A stretch of DNA of 64,000 bases from Aristolochia californica (lineage: Eukaryota > Streptophyta > Magnoliopsida > Piperales > Aristolochiaceae). The position numbers and the translations under genes are program-made. Below, piece after piece: positions 1-13,680 of the stretch (the first letter of the stretch is position 1; every line of letters starts with the position of its first letter). The stretch covers positions 12,519,237 through 12,583,236 of the forward strand of contig JARWKL010000009.1 of assembly GCA_029961685.1 (NCBI GenBank), written 5' to 3'. The notes under the pieces were generated by a model that was not told the DNA's origin, did not search any database, and was given only the letters and a program-made list of their open reading frames with translations.

Positions 1-1584
1 AGCCATTATTTTACCCATTTACAAAAAGCTAACCTAACGTTCATAGATGATTGTAAAGTGATTTATCATGCATAACGGACTTTATTTTTGTATGGAATGA
101 CTTATGGATTGGGAGTCAACACTCAGTTAAAAATCCCCTGCCTCTCCCTTTTCCCGAAGATTGCAAAACAGAATATAAAAAAACTAAAAAGAGTTTACAT
201 TCCCTAAAAATTTCAAATACTTTTTTGAATTATCTCTCTCTAAATTTTTGCATTGTGCATTTCCTTTTTAGATGTTTACTTTTTTCTTAAATAAAAACTT
301 GAGTTTTCACTTTCCCTTCATATCGTAAACAAAAAAGTGATAAAAGGCCAATAGATCACAACAAAATTAAAATTTTAGAGTTTATGTAGAGAAAAAATTT
401 AAAACAATAAAAAAAGTAAGGAAAAAAAATTTATTCACCAACCACAAATGACCACAAAAGTTTTGTTATCATTGTTTAGGAAATTCAGCTAGTTCAACCC
501 TAATAGCTTGAAATTTTAAAAGAAAGAGATTTCTACACATCTTATAAAAATGGATATTCATGCTTAAAACATGTTAAATATGCGAATGGATCCAAACCTT
601 TTAAAGAGAATAACAAACGCTCATTAAATTCTCAAGTGAACGTACGGTGGGACATTTACTCGAGTCAAACAAGCCATTATTTTGCTCATTTATAAAAAGG
701 TGACCTAAAGATCATAGATGATTGTAAAGTGATTTATCATGCAAAACGGGCTATATTTTTGTAAGGAATGACATGTGGATTCGGAGTCAACACTCAGATA
801 AAAATCCCCCACCTCTCCGTTTTCCCAATGATTGCAAAATGTAATATATAAAACCTAATAAGAGTTTACAATCTATAAAAATTACAGACACTTTTTGGAA
901 GTATCTCTCTCTACATTTGTGCATTGTGTGTTTCCATTTTAGATGTATACTTTTTTCTTAAATCAAAATTAAGTTTTCACTTTCCCTTCATCTCATTAAA
1001 AAAAAGAGATAAAAGACAAATAGATCACAACAAAATGAAAATTTTAGAGTTTATGTATGGAAAAGATTTTAGACAATAACAAATGTAAGCAACAAAAATT
1101 GATTAACACACCACAAAGGAACACAACTATTTGACAAATGAACACAAATGTTTTGTTAACCAAGTTTGGGAAATTCCACTAGCTCAACCCTAATAGCTTG
1201 GACTTTTATAAGAAAGAGATTTCTACACATGTTTTAGAAACGGATATGCATGCTTGAAACATGTGATAGATGCAAATGACCTATGGATCAAAATCTTTTA
1301 AAGTTAATAACAAACGCTCATTAAATTCTCAAGTGAATGTGCGGTGGGATATTTACCCGAGTCAAACAAGCCACTCTTTTGCCCATTTACAAAAAGTTGA
1401 CCTAATGATCATAAATGATTTTAAAGTGATTTATCATGCATAACAGGCTATATTTTTGTAAGGAATGACTTATGGATTGGGAGTAAACACACAGTTAAAA
1501 ATTCCCCACTTCCCCTTATTCTTGATGATTGCAAAACCTAAAAAGAGTTTACAATCCCTAAAAATTACAGACTCTTTTTTGGAA

Positions 1585-1610
1585 TTATCTCTCTCTACAA
1601 ATGTAAGCAA
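1585..1610. other. Deletion junction shortening a left unit to ~518 bp
   Basis: CTCTCTACA joins directly to AATGTAAGCAA, removing the CATTTCCATTTTAG through GTTTATGTATGG part. ACA is present at both parental ends, so this fits microhomology repair. Confidence 0.8.
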
Positions 1611-2531
1611 ATAAAATTTATTCACACACCATAAATGAACACAACAGTTTCAAATATGAACACAAAAGTTTTATTATCCAAGTTTGGGAAATTCCACTAG
1701 TTCAACCCAATTCTTTGGAATTTTATAAGAAAAAGATTTCTACACATGTTTTAAAATTGGATATGCTTGCTCTAAACATGTTAATGATGCAAATGATCTA
1801 TGGATCCTATCCTTTTAAAGTGAATAAAAAACACTAATTAAATTCTCAAGTGAACGTGTGGTGGGATATTTACCCGAGTCAAACAAGCCGTTATTTTTCC
1901 CTTTTACAAAATATAGAGCTAACGATTATACGTGATTGTAAAGTGATTTATCATGCATAATTGGCTATATTTTTATAAGGAATGACTGATGGATATGGAG
2001 TCAATACTCAGTTAAAAATCCCTTGCCTCCCCCTTTTCCCGATTGCAAAACCTAATGTATAAAAACTAAAAAGAGTTTACAATCGCTAAAAACTTACAGA
2101 CACTTTATGGAATTATCTCTCTCTACATTTTTGCATTGTGCATTTCCATTTTAGATGTATTCTTTTTTAATAAATCAAAAGTTGAGATTTCACTTTCCCT
2201 TCATCTCATTAACAAAAAAAAGATAAAAGGCAAATAGATCACAACAAAATGAAAATTTTAGAATTGATGTATGGAAAACATTTTAAAAAATAATAAATGT
2301 AAGCAAAGAAAATTTATTGGCACACCACAAATGAACACAAAAGTTTTGTTATCCAAATTTGGGAGATTCCACTTGTTCAACGCTAATACCTTGGAATTTT
2401 ATAAGAAAGAGTTTTCCACACATGTTTCAAAATTGGATATGCTTGCTTGAAACATGTTAATGATGCAAATGATCTATGGATCTTATCCTTTTAAAGTTAA
2501 TAACAAACACTAATTAAATTCTCAAGTTAAC

Positions 2532-5438
2532 GTGCGGTGGGATATTTACCAGAGTCAAACAAGCCATTATTTTGCCCATTTACAAAAAGCTGACCTAAGG
2601 ATCATAGATGATTTTAAAGTGATTTATCATGCGTAACGGGCTATATTTTTGTAAGGAATGACTTATGTATTGGGAGTCAACAACGAGTTAAAAATCCCCC
2701 ACCTCCCCCTTTTCCCGACGATTGCAAAACCTAATAAATATAAAAAAAGAGTTTACAATCCCTAAAAATTACAGACACTTTTTGGAATTATCTCTCTCTA
2801 CATTTGTGCATTGAGCATTTCCATTTTAGATCTATACTTTTTTCTTAAATCCAAACTTGTGTTTTCACTTTCCCTTCATCGCGTAAACAAAAAAGATATA
2901 AAAGGCAAATAGATCACAACAAAATGAAAATTTTAGAGTTTAAGTATGGAAAACATTCAAAAAAATAACAAATGTAAGCAAAAAAAACTTATTCACCCAC
3001 CACAAATGAACACAAAAGTTTTGTTATCCAAGTTTCGAAAATTCCATTAGCTCAACCCTAATAGCTTGGAATTTTATATGCAAGAAATTAAACAAAAAAA
3101 AGAGATAAAAGGCAAATAGATCACAACAAAATGTAAATTTTGGAGTTTATGTATGGAAAAGATTTAAAAAAATAACAAATGTAGGCAAAGAAAATTTATT
3201 CATACACCACAAATGAACACAAAAGTTTTGTTATCCAAGTTTGGGAAATTCCACTTGTTCAACCCTAATAGCTTGGAATTTTATAAGATAGAGATTTTAT
3301 AAGGTTTTAAAAATGGATATGCATGCTTGAAACATGTTAAAGATGCAAATGACCTATGGAACCAAACCTTTTAAAGATAATACAAACGCTCATCAAACTC
3401 TCAAATGAACGTGCGGGGGGATATTTACCCGAGTCAAACAAGTCATTATTTAGCCATTTAAAAACACTGACCTAACGATCATCGATGATTGTAAAGTGAT
3501 TTAACATGCATAACGGGCTATATTTTTGTATGGAATGACTTATGGATCTGGAGAAACCACTCAGTTAAAAATCCCCCGCCTCCCCCTTCTCCCGGCGATA
3601 GCAAAAACTAATATATAAAAACAAAAAAGAGTTCACAATCCCTAAAAATTACATACACTTTTTGGAATTATCTCTCTCAACATTTGTGCATTGTGCATTT
3701 CCATTTTAAATGTATACTTTTTTCTTAAATCAAAACATGAGTTTTCACTTTTCCTTCATCTCGTAAACAAAAAAGAAATAAAAGGCAAATAGATAAAAGC
3801 ATGAAAATTTTGCGGTTTATGTATGGAAAAAATTTAAAACAGTAACAAATGTAAACAAAGAAACCTTATTCACACACCACAAATGAACACAAAAGTTTTG
3901 TTAACCAAGTTTTGGAAATTCCACTAGCTCAACCCTAATAGCTTGGAATTTTATAAGAAATAGATTTCTACACATGGTTAAAAAAATGATATGCAATCTT
4001 GAAACAAGTTAAATACACAAGCGACCTATGTATCCATACCTTTTAAAGAGAATAACAAACACTCTTTAAATTCTTTAGTCAACGTATGGTGGGATATTTA
4101 CAAGAGTCAAACAAGCCATTATTTTGTCCATTTACAAAAACCTGATCAAACGATCATAGATGATTGTAGAGTGGTTTATCATGCGTAGTGGGCTATATTT
4201 TTTTAAGGAATGACTTATGGATTGGAAGTCAACACTCAGTTAAAAATCCCCCGCCTCCCCCATTTCTCGACTATTGCAAAACCTAATATATAAAAACTAA
4301 AAAGACTTTACAATCCCTAAAAATTACTAACACTTTTTGGAATTATCACTCTCAACATTTGTGCATTGTGCATTTCCATTTTAAATGTATACTTTTTTCT
4401 TAAATAAAAACATGAGTTTTCACTTTCCCTTCATCTCGTAAACTCAAAAGAGATAAAAGGCAAATAGATCACAACAAAATGAAAATTTTAGAGTTTATGT
4501 ATGGAAAAATTTAAAAACAATAACAAATGTAAGCAAAGAAAATTTATTTACACACCACAAATGAAAACAAAAGTTTTGTTATCCAAGTTTGGGAAATTCC
4601 ACAAGTTCAACCCTAATACCTAGGAATTTTATAAGAAAGAGATTTCTACACATGTTTTAAAAATGGATACACATTCTTGAAACATGTTAAAGATGCAAAT
4701 GACCTATCAACCCAAACCTTTTAAAGAGAATAATAAACACTCATTTAATTCTCAAGTGAACGTGTGGTGGGATATTTACTAGAGTAAAACAAGCCATTCT
4801 TTTTCCCATTTACAAAAAGTTGACCTAACGATTATAGATGATTGTAAAGTGATTTATCATGTGTAATGGACTAAATTTTTGTAAGGAATGACTTATGGAT
4901 TGGGAGTCAACACTTAGTTTAAAATCCCCCGCCTCCCCCTTTTCCCGACGATTGCAAAACCTAATATATAAAAACTAAAAAGAGTTTACAATACCAAAAA
5001 ATTATAGACACTTTCTGGAATTATCTATCTCTACATATTTACATTGTGCATTTCCATTTTAAATGTGTACTTTTTCCTTAAATCAAAACTTGACTTTTCA
5101 CTTTCGCTTCATCTCATAAACAAAAAAGGGATAAAAGGAAAATAGATCACAATAAAATGAAAATTTTAGAGTATACGAATGGAAAAGATTAAAACTATAA
5201 AAAATGTAAGCAAGGAAAATTTATTCACACACCACAAATGAACTCAAACGTTTTGTTATCCAAGTTTGGGAAATTTCACTTGCTCAACCTTTATAGCTTG
5301 GAATTTTATAAGAAAGGCATTTCTACACATGTTTTAAAAATGGATATGCATGCTTGAAAAATGTTAAAGATGCAAATGACTTATGGATCCAAACCTTTCA
5401 AAGAGAATAACAAACTCTCATAAAATTCTTAAGTAAAC
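2532..5438 (+). repeat. Left 2.91-kb higher-order repeat, copy 1
   Basis: Four units with spacings 879, 673, 678 and 677 bp. Copy 2 repeats the order. Shared private variants include GATCTATAC instead of GATGTATAC in unit 1, ATGATATGCA plus CTTTAAATTCTT and GTCAACGTAT around 3985-4090, and ATTTATTTACACACCAC near 4541. The last ~500 bp pair less well with copy 2. Confidence 0.82.
2885..3290 (+). repeat. Internal ~200-bp duplication in an 879-bp unit (L-type 1)
   Basis: The segment from AAACAAAAAAGA through GGAATTTTATA occurs twice in one unit. The second copy starts at about 3090, after GCAAGAAATT. The first copy carries AGATATAAAAGG and the second AGAGATAAAAGG, as in every other L-type unit, which points to one origin followed by spread. 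Confidence 0.88.
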
Positions 5439-8347
5439 GTGCGGTGAGATATTTACAAAAGTCAAACAAGCCATTATTTTGCCCATTTACAAAAAGCTGA
5501 CCTAACGATCATAGATGATTGTAAAATAATTTATCATGCGTAACAGGCTTTATTTTTGTAAGGAATGACTTCTGGATTGAGAGTCAACACTCAGTTAAAA
5601 ACCCTTCACCTCCCCATTTTCTCGACGATTGCAAAACCTAATATATAAGAATAAAAAAAATTTAACAATCCCTAAAAATTAAAGACACTTTTTGGAATTA
5701 TCTCTCTCTACATTTGTGCATTGTGCATTTCCATTTTAGATCTATACTTTTTTCTTAAATCAGTACTTGAGTTTTCACTTTCACTTCATCTCGCAAAAAA
5801 AAAAAGATATAAAAGGCAAATAGATCACAACAAAATGAAAATTTTAGAGTTTATGTATGGAAAACTTTTAAAACAATAACAAATGTAAGCAAATAAAACT
5901 TATTCACACACCACAAATGAACACAAAAGTTTTGTTATCCAAGTTTCGGAAATTCCACTAGCTCAACCCCAATAGCTTGTAACTTTATATGGAAGAGATT
6001 AAACAAAAAAAGAGGTAAAACACAAATAGATCACAACAAAATGAAAATTTTAGAGTTTATGTATGGAAAAAATTTAAAGCAATAACAAATGTAGGCAAAG
6101 AAAATTTATTCATACACCACATATGAACACAAAAGTTTTGTTATCCATGTTTGGGAAATTCCACTAGTTCAACCCTAATTGCTTGGAACTTTAAAAGATT
6201 GAGATATCTACACATGTTTTAAAAATGGATATGCATGCTTGAAACATGTTAAAGATGCAAATGACCTAAGGAACCAAATTTTTTAAAGATAATAACAAGC
6301 GCTCAAAAAATTTTCCAATGAACATGTCAAGGGATATTTACCTGAGTCAAACAAGTCATTATTATGCCATTTAAAAAAATTGACCTAACGATCATAGATG
6401 ATTGTAAAGTGATTTAACATACATAACGGGCCATATTTTTGTATGGAATGACTTATGGATTGGGAGAAAACACTTAGTTAAAAATCCCCCATGTCCTCCT
6501 TTTCCCGACGATTGCAAAAACTATTATATAAAAACTAAAAAGAGTTTACAATCCCTAAGAATTACAGACTGTTTTTGGAATTTTCTCTCTACATTTCTGC
6601 ATTGAGCATTTCCATTTTAGGTGTATATTTTTTTCTTAAATGAAAACTTGAGCTTTCTATTTCCCTTTATCTCGTAAACAAAAAAGAGATAAAAGGCAAA
6701 TAGATAAAAAAAAATGAAAATTTTGGAGTTTATGTATGGAAAAAATTTAAACAAAAACAATGTAAACAAAGAAAATTTATTCACACACCACAAATGAACA
6801 GAAAAGTTTTGTTAACCAAGTCAGGGAAATTCCAATAGCTCTACCCTAATTGCTTGGAATTTTATAAGAAATAGATTTCTACCCATGTTTTAAAAAATGA
6901 TATGCATTCTTGAAACAAATTAAAGATACAAGTGACCTATGTATCCAAACCTTTTAAAGAAATTAACAAATGCTCTTTAAATTCTCAAGTCAACGTATCG
7001 TGGGATATTTACCAGAGTCCAACAAACCATTATTTTGCCCATTTACAAAAAGTTGACCTAACGATCATAGATGATTGTAAAGTGATTTATCATGCGTAAT
7101 GGGCCATATTTTTTTAAGGAATGACTATTGGATTGGGAGTCAACACTCAGTTAATAATCCCCCACCTCCTCCTTTTTCAGACGATTGCAAAACCTAATAT
7201 ATAAAAAGAAAAAAGAGTTCACAATCCCTAAAAATTACAGAACTTTTTGGAATTATCTCTCTCTACATTTGTGCATTGTGTATTTCCATTTTAAATGTAT
7301 ACTTTTTTCTTAAATCAAAACATGAGTTTTCACTTTCCCTTCATCTCGTAAACTAAAAAGAGATAAAAGCTAAATAGATCACAACAAAATGAAAATTTTA
7401 GAGTTTATGTATGGAAAAATTTTAAAAGAATAACAAATGTAAGCAAAGAAAATTTATTTACACACCACAAATGAAGACAAAAGTGTTTTTATCTAAGTTT
7501 TGAAAATTCCACTAGTTCATTCCTAATAGCTAGGAATTTTATAAGAAAACGATTTCTACACATGTTTTAAAAATGGATATGCATTATTGAAACATGTTAA
7601 AGATGCAAACGACCTATGGATCCAAACCTTTTAAAGAGAATAACAAATACTCATTTAATTTTCAAGTGAACGTGTGGTGGGATATTTACTTGAGTAAAAC
7701 AAGCCATTATTTTGCCCATTTACAAAAAAATTAACCCAACGATCATAGATGATTGTAAAGTAATTTATCATGCATTATGGGATTTTTTTTTTTATGGAAT
7801 GACTTATGGATTCGTAGTCAACACTCAGTTAAAATTCCCCCGCCTCTCCCATTTCTCGACAATTGCAAAACCTAGTATATAATAACTAAAAAGAGTTTAC
7901 AATCTCTTAAAATTACAAACACTTTTTGGAATTATCTCTCTCTGTGTTTCTGCATTGTGCATTTCCGTTTTAGAAGTATAATTTTTTGTTAAATCAAAAT
8001 TTAGTTTGCACTTTCCCTTCATCTCATTAACAAAAAAGAGATAAAAGGCAAATTAATCACAACAAAATGAAAATTTTAGAGTTTATGTATGGAAAAAATT
8101 TAAAATAATAAAAAATGTAAGCAAAGAAAGTTTATTCACACACCACAAATGAAAACAAAAGTTTGTTAACCAAGTTTGGGAAATTCCACTAGCACCACCA
8201 TAATAGCATGGAATTTTATAAGAAAGAGATTTGTACACATGTTTTTAAAATGGATATGCATGCTTGAAACATGTTAATAATGGAAATGACCTATGGATCC
8301 AAACCTTTTAAAGAGTATAACAAACGCTCATTAATTCTCTAGTGAAT
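5439..8347 (+). repeat. Left 2.91-kb higher-order repeat, copy 2
   Basis: Spacings are 885, 670, 678 and 676 bp, matching copy 1 to within a few bases per unit. The GTCAACGTAT variant recurs near 6990, the CTTTAAATTCTC variant near 6975 and ATTTATTTACACACCAC near 7451, each about 2.91 kb after its partner. Confidence 0.82.
5797..6200 (+). repeat. L-type unit 2, internal ~200-bp duplication
   Basis: The second copy begins at about 6001, after GGAAGAGATT. The GATATAAAAGG signature is in the first copy, as in L-type 1, which lies one 2.91-kb period upstream. Confidence 0.87.
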
Positions 8348-10459
8348 GTGTGGTGGGATATTTACACAAGTCAAACAAGCCATTATTTTGCCAACTAACA
8401 AAAAGTTGACCAAATAATCATAGATTGTAAAATGATTTATTACGCATAACGGGCTATATTTTTGTAAGGAGTGACTTATGGATATGGAGTCAACACAAAG
8501 TTAAAAATCCCCTGCCTCCCCCTTTTCCCGACTATTGTAAAACCTAAAATATAAAAGCAAAAATTGTTTACAATCTCTAAAAATTACAGAGACTTTTTGG
8601 AATTATCTCTCTCGACATTTTTGCATTTCCATTCCATTTTAGATATATACTTTTTTCTTAAATCAAAACATGAGTTCTCACTTTCCCTTCATCTCGTAAA
8701 TAAATAAAAAAAGATAAAAGGCAAATAGATCACAACAAAATGAAAATTTTAGAGTTTATGTATGGAAAAAATTTTAAAAATAACAAATGTAAGCAAAGAA
8801 AATTTATTCACACACCACAAATGAACACAAAAGTTTTGTTACACAAGTTTGGTAAATTCCATTAGTTCAACCCAAATAGCTTGGAATTTTATAAGAAACA
8901 GATTTCTACACATGTTTTAAAAAAATATATGCATTCTTGAAACATATTAAAGATGCAAATGATCTATGGATCCAAACGTTTTAAAGATAATAAAAAATAA
9001 TCATTACAATCTGAAGTGAACATGCGGTGGGATATTTACCCGAGTTAAATAAGCAATTATTTTGCCCATTTGCAAAAAGCTAAAGTGATTTATCTTGAGT
9101 AACGGGCTTTTTTTTGTAAGGATTGACTTATGGATTGGGAGTCAACACTTAGTTAAAAATCCCCCGCCTCCCTCTTTTCCCGACGATTGCCAAACCTAAT
9201 ATATAAAAACTAAAAAGAGTTTACAATCCCTCAAAATTACAGAGATTTTTTGTAATTGTCTCTGTCTACATTTGTGCATTGTGCATTTCCATTTTAGATT
9301 TATACTTTTTTCTTAAATCAAAACTTTAATTTTCCATTTTCCTTCATCTCGTAAACAAAAATGAGATAAAAGGCAAATAGATCACAATAAAATGAAAATT
9401 TAAGAGTTTACGTATGAAAAAAATTTAAAACAATAAAAAATGTGAGCAAAGAAAATTTTTCACACACCACAAATGAACAAAAAAAAAAATTATTCAAGTT
9501 TGGAAAATTCCAGCATTTCAACCCTAATAGCTTGGAATTTTATGAGAAAGAGATTTCTACACATGTTTTAACAAATTATATGCATTCTTGAAACATGTTA
9601 AAGATGCAAATCACCTGTGGATCCAAACCTTTTAAAGAGAATAACAAATGCTCATTAAATTTTCAAGTGAACGTGCGATGAGATATTTACTCGAGTCAAA
9701 CAACCCATTATTTCACTCATTTACAAAAAGATGACCTAACGATCATAGAATCGTAAAATAATTTACAAATCTTGAGTAACGGGCTGTATTTTTTTAAGGA
9801 ATGACTGATGGATTCGGAGTCAACACTCAGTTAAAAATCCCTCGCCTCCCCCTTTTCCCAACGATTGCAAAACCTAATATATAAAAACTAAAAAGTGTTT
9901 ACTATCCCTAAAAATTAAAGAAACTTTTTTTATTATCTCTCTCAACAATAGTGCATCGTGCATTTCTATTTTAGATGTATACTTTTTTCTTAAATCATAA
10001 CATGAGTTTTCACTTCCCTGCATTTCATAAACAAAAAAGAGATAAAAGGCAAATAGATCACAAGAAAATGAAAATTTTAGAGTTTATTAATGGAAAAATT
10101 TTAAAACAATATAAAATGTAAGCCAAGAAAATTTATTCACAATCCACAAATGAACACAAAAGTTTTGCTATACAAGTTTGGGAAATTCCACAAGTTTAAC
10201 CCTAATAACTTGAAATTTTATAAGAAAGAGATTTCTACACATGTTTTAAAAAGGGATATGAATTCTTGAAACATGTTAAAGATGCAAATGACCTATGGAT
10301 CCAAACTTTTTAAAGAGAATAACAAACTGTCATTAAATTCTAGAGTGAAGGGGCGGTGGGATATTTACCCGAGTCAAACAAGCCATTATTTTGCCCATTA
10401 CAAAAAGCTAACCTAACAATCATAGATGATTGTAGAGTGATTTATCATGCATAATGGGC

Positions 10460-10490
10460 TTAATTTTTTTAATGAATTGCAAACACTTTT
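10460..10490. other. Deletion junction (~125 bp lost)
   Basis: TTTTAATGAATTGC joins to AAACACTTTTTGG. The GGAGTCAACACTCAG, C-rich and AGAGTTTACAATC parts are missing. Confidence 0.75.
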
Positions 10491-10860
10491 TGGAATTATC
10501 TCTATCTACATTTGTGCATTGTGCATTTCCATTTTAGATGTATACTTTTTTCTTAAATAAAAACTTGAGTGTTCACTTTCCCTTCATATCGTAAACAAAA
10601 AAGAGATAAAAGGCAAATATATCACAACAAAATTAAAATTTTAGAGTTTATGTATAGAAAAAATTTAAAACAATAACAAATATAAGCAAAAAAATTTTAT
10701 TCACATGCCACAAATAAACACAAAAGTTTTTTTATCATTGTTTGGGAAATTCCACTAGTTCAACCCTAATAGCTTGGAATTTTATAAGAAAGAGATTACT
10801 ACACATGTTTAAAAACTGGATATTAATGGTTGAAACATGTTGAAGATGGGAATGACCTAT

Positions 10861-10880
10861 GGATCCAAACAAGGCATTAT
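10861..10880. other. Deletion junction at CAAAC microhomology (~80 bp lost)
   Basis: GGATCCAAACAAGGC fuses the CAAAC after the BamHI site to the CAAAC of GAGTCAAACAAGCC. The GGTGGG block of this unit is lost. Confidence 0.82.
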
Positions 10881-11872
10881 TTTGCCCATTTAAAAAAAGC
10901 TGACCTAACGATCATAGATGATTGTAAAGTGATTTCTCACGCATAACGGTCTATATTTTTTTAATGAATTACTTATGGATTCGGAGTCAACACTCAGATA
11001 AAAATGCCTCGCCTCTACCTTTTCCCGACGAATGCAAAACCTAATATATAAAAACTCAAAATAGTTTACAATCTGTAAGAATTATAGACACTTTTTGGAA
11101 TTATCTCTCTCTACATTTGTGCAATGTGTATTTCCATTTTAGATGTATACTTTTTTTTAAATCAAAATTAAGTTTTCACTTTCCCTTCAACTCATTAAAA
11201 GAAAAGACAAAAGACAAATAGATCACAACAAAATGAAAATTTTAGAGTTTATGTATGGAAAAAATTTAAAACAATAACAAATGTAATCAAAGAAAATTGA
11301 TCCCCAAATGAACACAAAAATTTCACAAATGAATACAAAAGTTTTCTTAACCAAGTTTGGCAAATTCCACTAGCTCAACCCTAATTTCTTGGAATTTTAT
11401 AAGAAAGAGATTTCTACACATGTTTTAAAAATAGATATGCATGCTTGAAACATGTGAAAGCTTCAAATGACGTATGGATCAAAACCTTTTAAAGCGAATA
11501 ACAAACGCTCATTAAATTCTCAAGTGAACGTGCGGTGGGATATTTACTCGAGTCAAACAAGCCATTATTTTGCCCATTTACATAAAGCTGACCTAAGGAT
11601 CATAGATGATTTTAAAGTGATTTATCATGCGTAACGGGCTATATTTTTTTAAGGAATGACTTATGGATTGGGAGTCAACACACAGTTAAAAATTCCCCAC
11701 TTCCCTCTTTTCTTGATGATTGCAAAACCTAAAAAGAGTTTACAATCCCTAAAAATAACAGACACATTTTGGAATTATCTCTCTCTACATTTTTGCATTG
11801 TGCATTTCAATTTAATATGTATACTTTTTTCTTAAATCAAAACTTGAGTTTTCACTTTCCTTTCATATTTTA

Positions 11873-12280
11873 AACAAAAAAGATATAAAAGGCAAATAGA
11901 TCACTACAAAATGAAAATTTTAGAGTTTACGTATGGAAAAAAATTAAAACAATAACAAATGTAAGAAAAGAAAATTTATTCACACACCACAAATGAGCAC
12001 AAAAGTTTTTTTATCCAAGTTTGGGAAATTCCTCTAGCTCAACCCAAATAGCTTGGAATTTTATAAGAAAGAGATTAAACTAAAAAAAAGGTAAAAGGTA
12101 AATAGTTCACAACAAAATGAAATTTTTAGAGTTTATGTATTGAAAAAATTTAGAACAATAAAAAATGTTAGCAAAGAAAATTTAGTCACACACCAAAAAT
12201 GGACAAGAGTTTTGTTATCCAAGTTTAGGAAATTCCACTAGTTCAACCCCAATAGCTAGGAATTTTATAAGAAAGTGATT
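11873..12280 (+). repeat. L-type unit 3, internal ~200-bp duplication
   Basis: The second copy begins at about 12077, after AGAAAGAGATT. The junction reads AAACTAAAAAAAAGG, so the inserted start has CTA where L-types 1 and 2 have CAA. The next two L-type units share this. Confidence 0.86.
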
Positions 12281-12755
12281 TCTACACATGTTTTAGAAAT
12301 GGATATGCATGTTAGAAACATTTTAAAGATGCAAACGACCTATGGATCCAAACTTTTGAAAGAGAATAAAAAACGCTCATTAAATTCTTATGTGAACATG
12401 CGGTGGGATATTTACCAGAGTCTAAAAGGCCATTATTTTGTCAATTTACAAAAAACTGACCTAACGATCATAGATGATTGCCAAGTGATTTATCTTGCCT
12501 AACGGGCTATATTTTTGTAAGGATTGACTTATGGATTGGGAGTCAACACTCATTTAAAAATCACACGCCTCCCCATTTTCCAGACTACTGCAAAACCTAA
12601 TATATAAAAACTAAAAAGAGTTTACAATCCCTAAAAATTACATACAATCTTTGGAATTATCTCTCTCTACATTTGTGCGTTGTGCATTTCCATTTTAGAT
12701 GTGTTCTTTTTTCTTAAATCAAAACTTGATTTTTCACTTTCCCATCATCTTGTAA

Positions 12756-13165
12756 ACAAAAAAGATATAAAACGCAAACAGATCACTACAAAATTAAAAT
12801 TTAGAGTCTATTTATGGAAAAAAATTAGAAAAATAACAAATGTAAGTAAAGAAAATTTCTTTACACACCTCAAATGAACACAAAAGTTTTATTATCCAGG
12901 TTTGGGAAATTCCACTAGCTCAACCCTTATAGCTTGGAATTTTATAAGAAAGAGATTAAACTAAAAAAAAGATAAAAAGCAAAATAGATGACAACAAAAT
13001 TAAAATTTAAGAGTTTATATATGGAAATTTTTTTAAAAAATAAGAAATGTAAGCAAAGAAAATTTATTCACAGACCACAAATAAACACAAAAGTTTTGTT
13101 ATTCAAGTTTGGGAAATTCCACTTGTTCAACCCAAAAAGCTATGAATTTTATAAGAAAGAGATTT
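12756..13165 (+). repeat. L-type unit 4, internal ~200-bp duplication
   Basis: The second copy begins at about 12958 with AAACTAAAAAAAAGAT. This unit follows L-type 3 directly, the only place where two L-type units are adjacent. Confidence 0.86.
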
Positions 13166-13649
13166 CTACACAAGTATTAAAAATGGATATGCATGCTTGA
13201 AACATTTTAAAGATGCAAATGACCTATGGATCACAACCATTTAAAGATTACAAACGGTCATTAACTTTTTAAGTGAACGTGTGGTGGAATATTTACCCAC
13301 GTCAAACAAGCCATTATTTTTCCCATTTACAAAAACCTGATCTAACGATCATAGATGATTGTAAAGTGATTTATCATGCATAAATGGCTATATTTTTTTA
13401 AGGAGTGTCATATGGATTGGTAGTCAACACTCAGTTAAAAATCACACGCCTACCCATTTTCCTGACTATTGCAAAACCTAATATATAAAAACCAAAAAGA
13501 GTTTACAATCCCTAAAAATTACATACACTTTTTGGAATAATCTACATTTGTGCATTGTGCATTTCCATTTTAGATGTATATTTTTTTATTAAATCAAAAC
13601 TTGAGTTTTCACTTCCCTTCATCTCGTAAATAAAAAAGAGATAAAAGGC

Positions 13650-13680
13650 AAATAGATCACAACATTTATCATGCATAACA
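13650..13680. other. Deletion junction (~390 bp lost)
   Basis: AGATCACAACA joins to TTTATCATGCATAAC. The unit loses everything from the GTTTATGTATGG block through the BamHI site and GGTGGG block. Confidence 0.8.
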
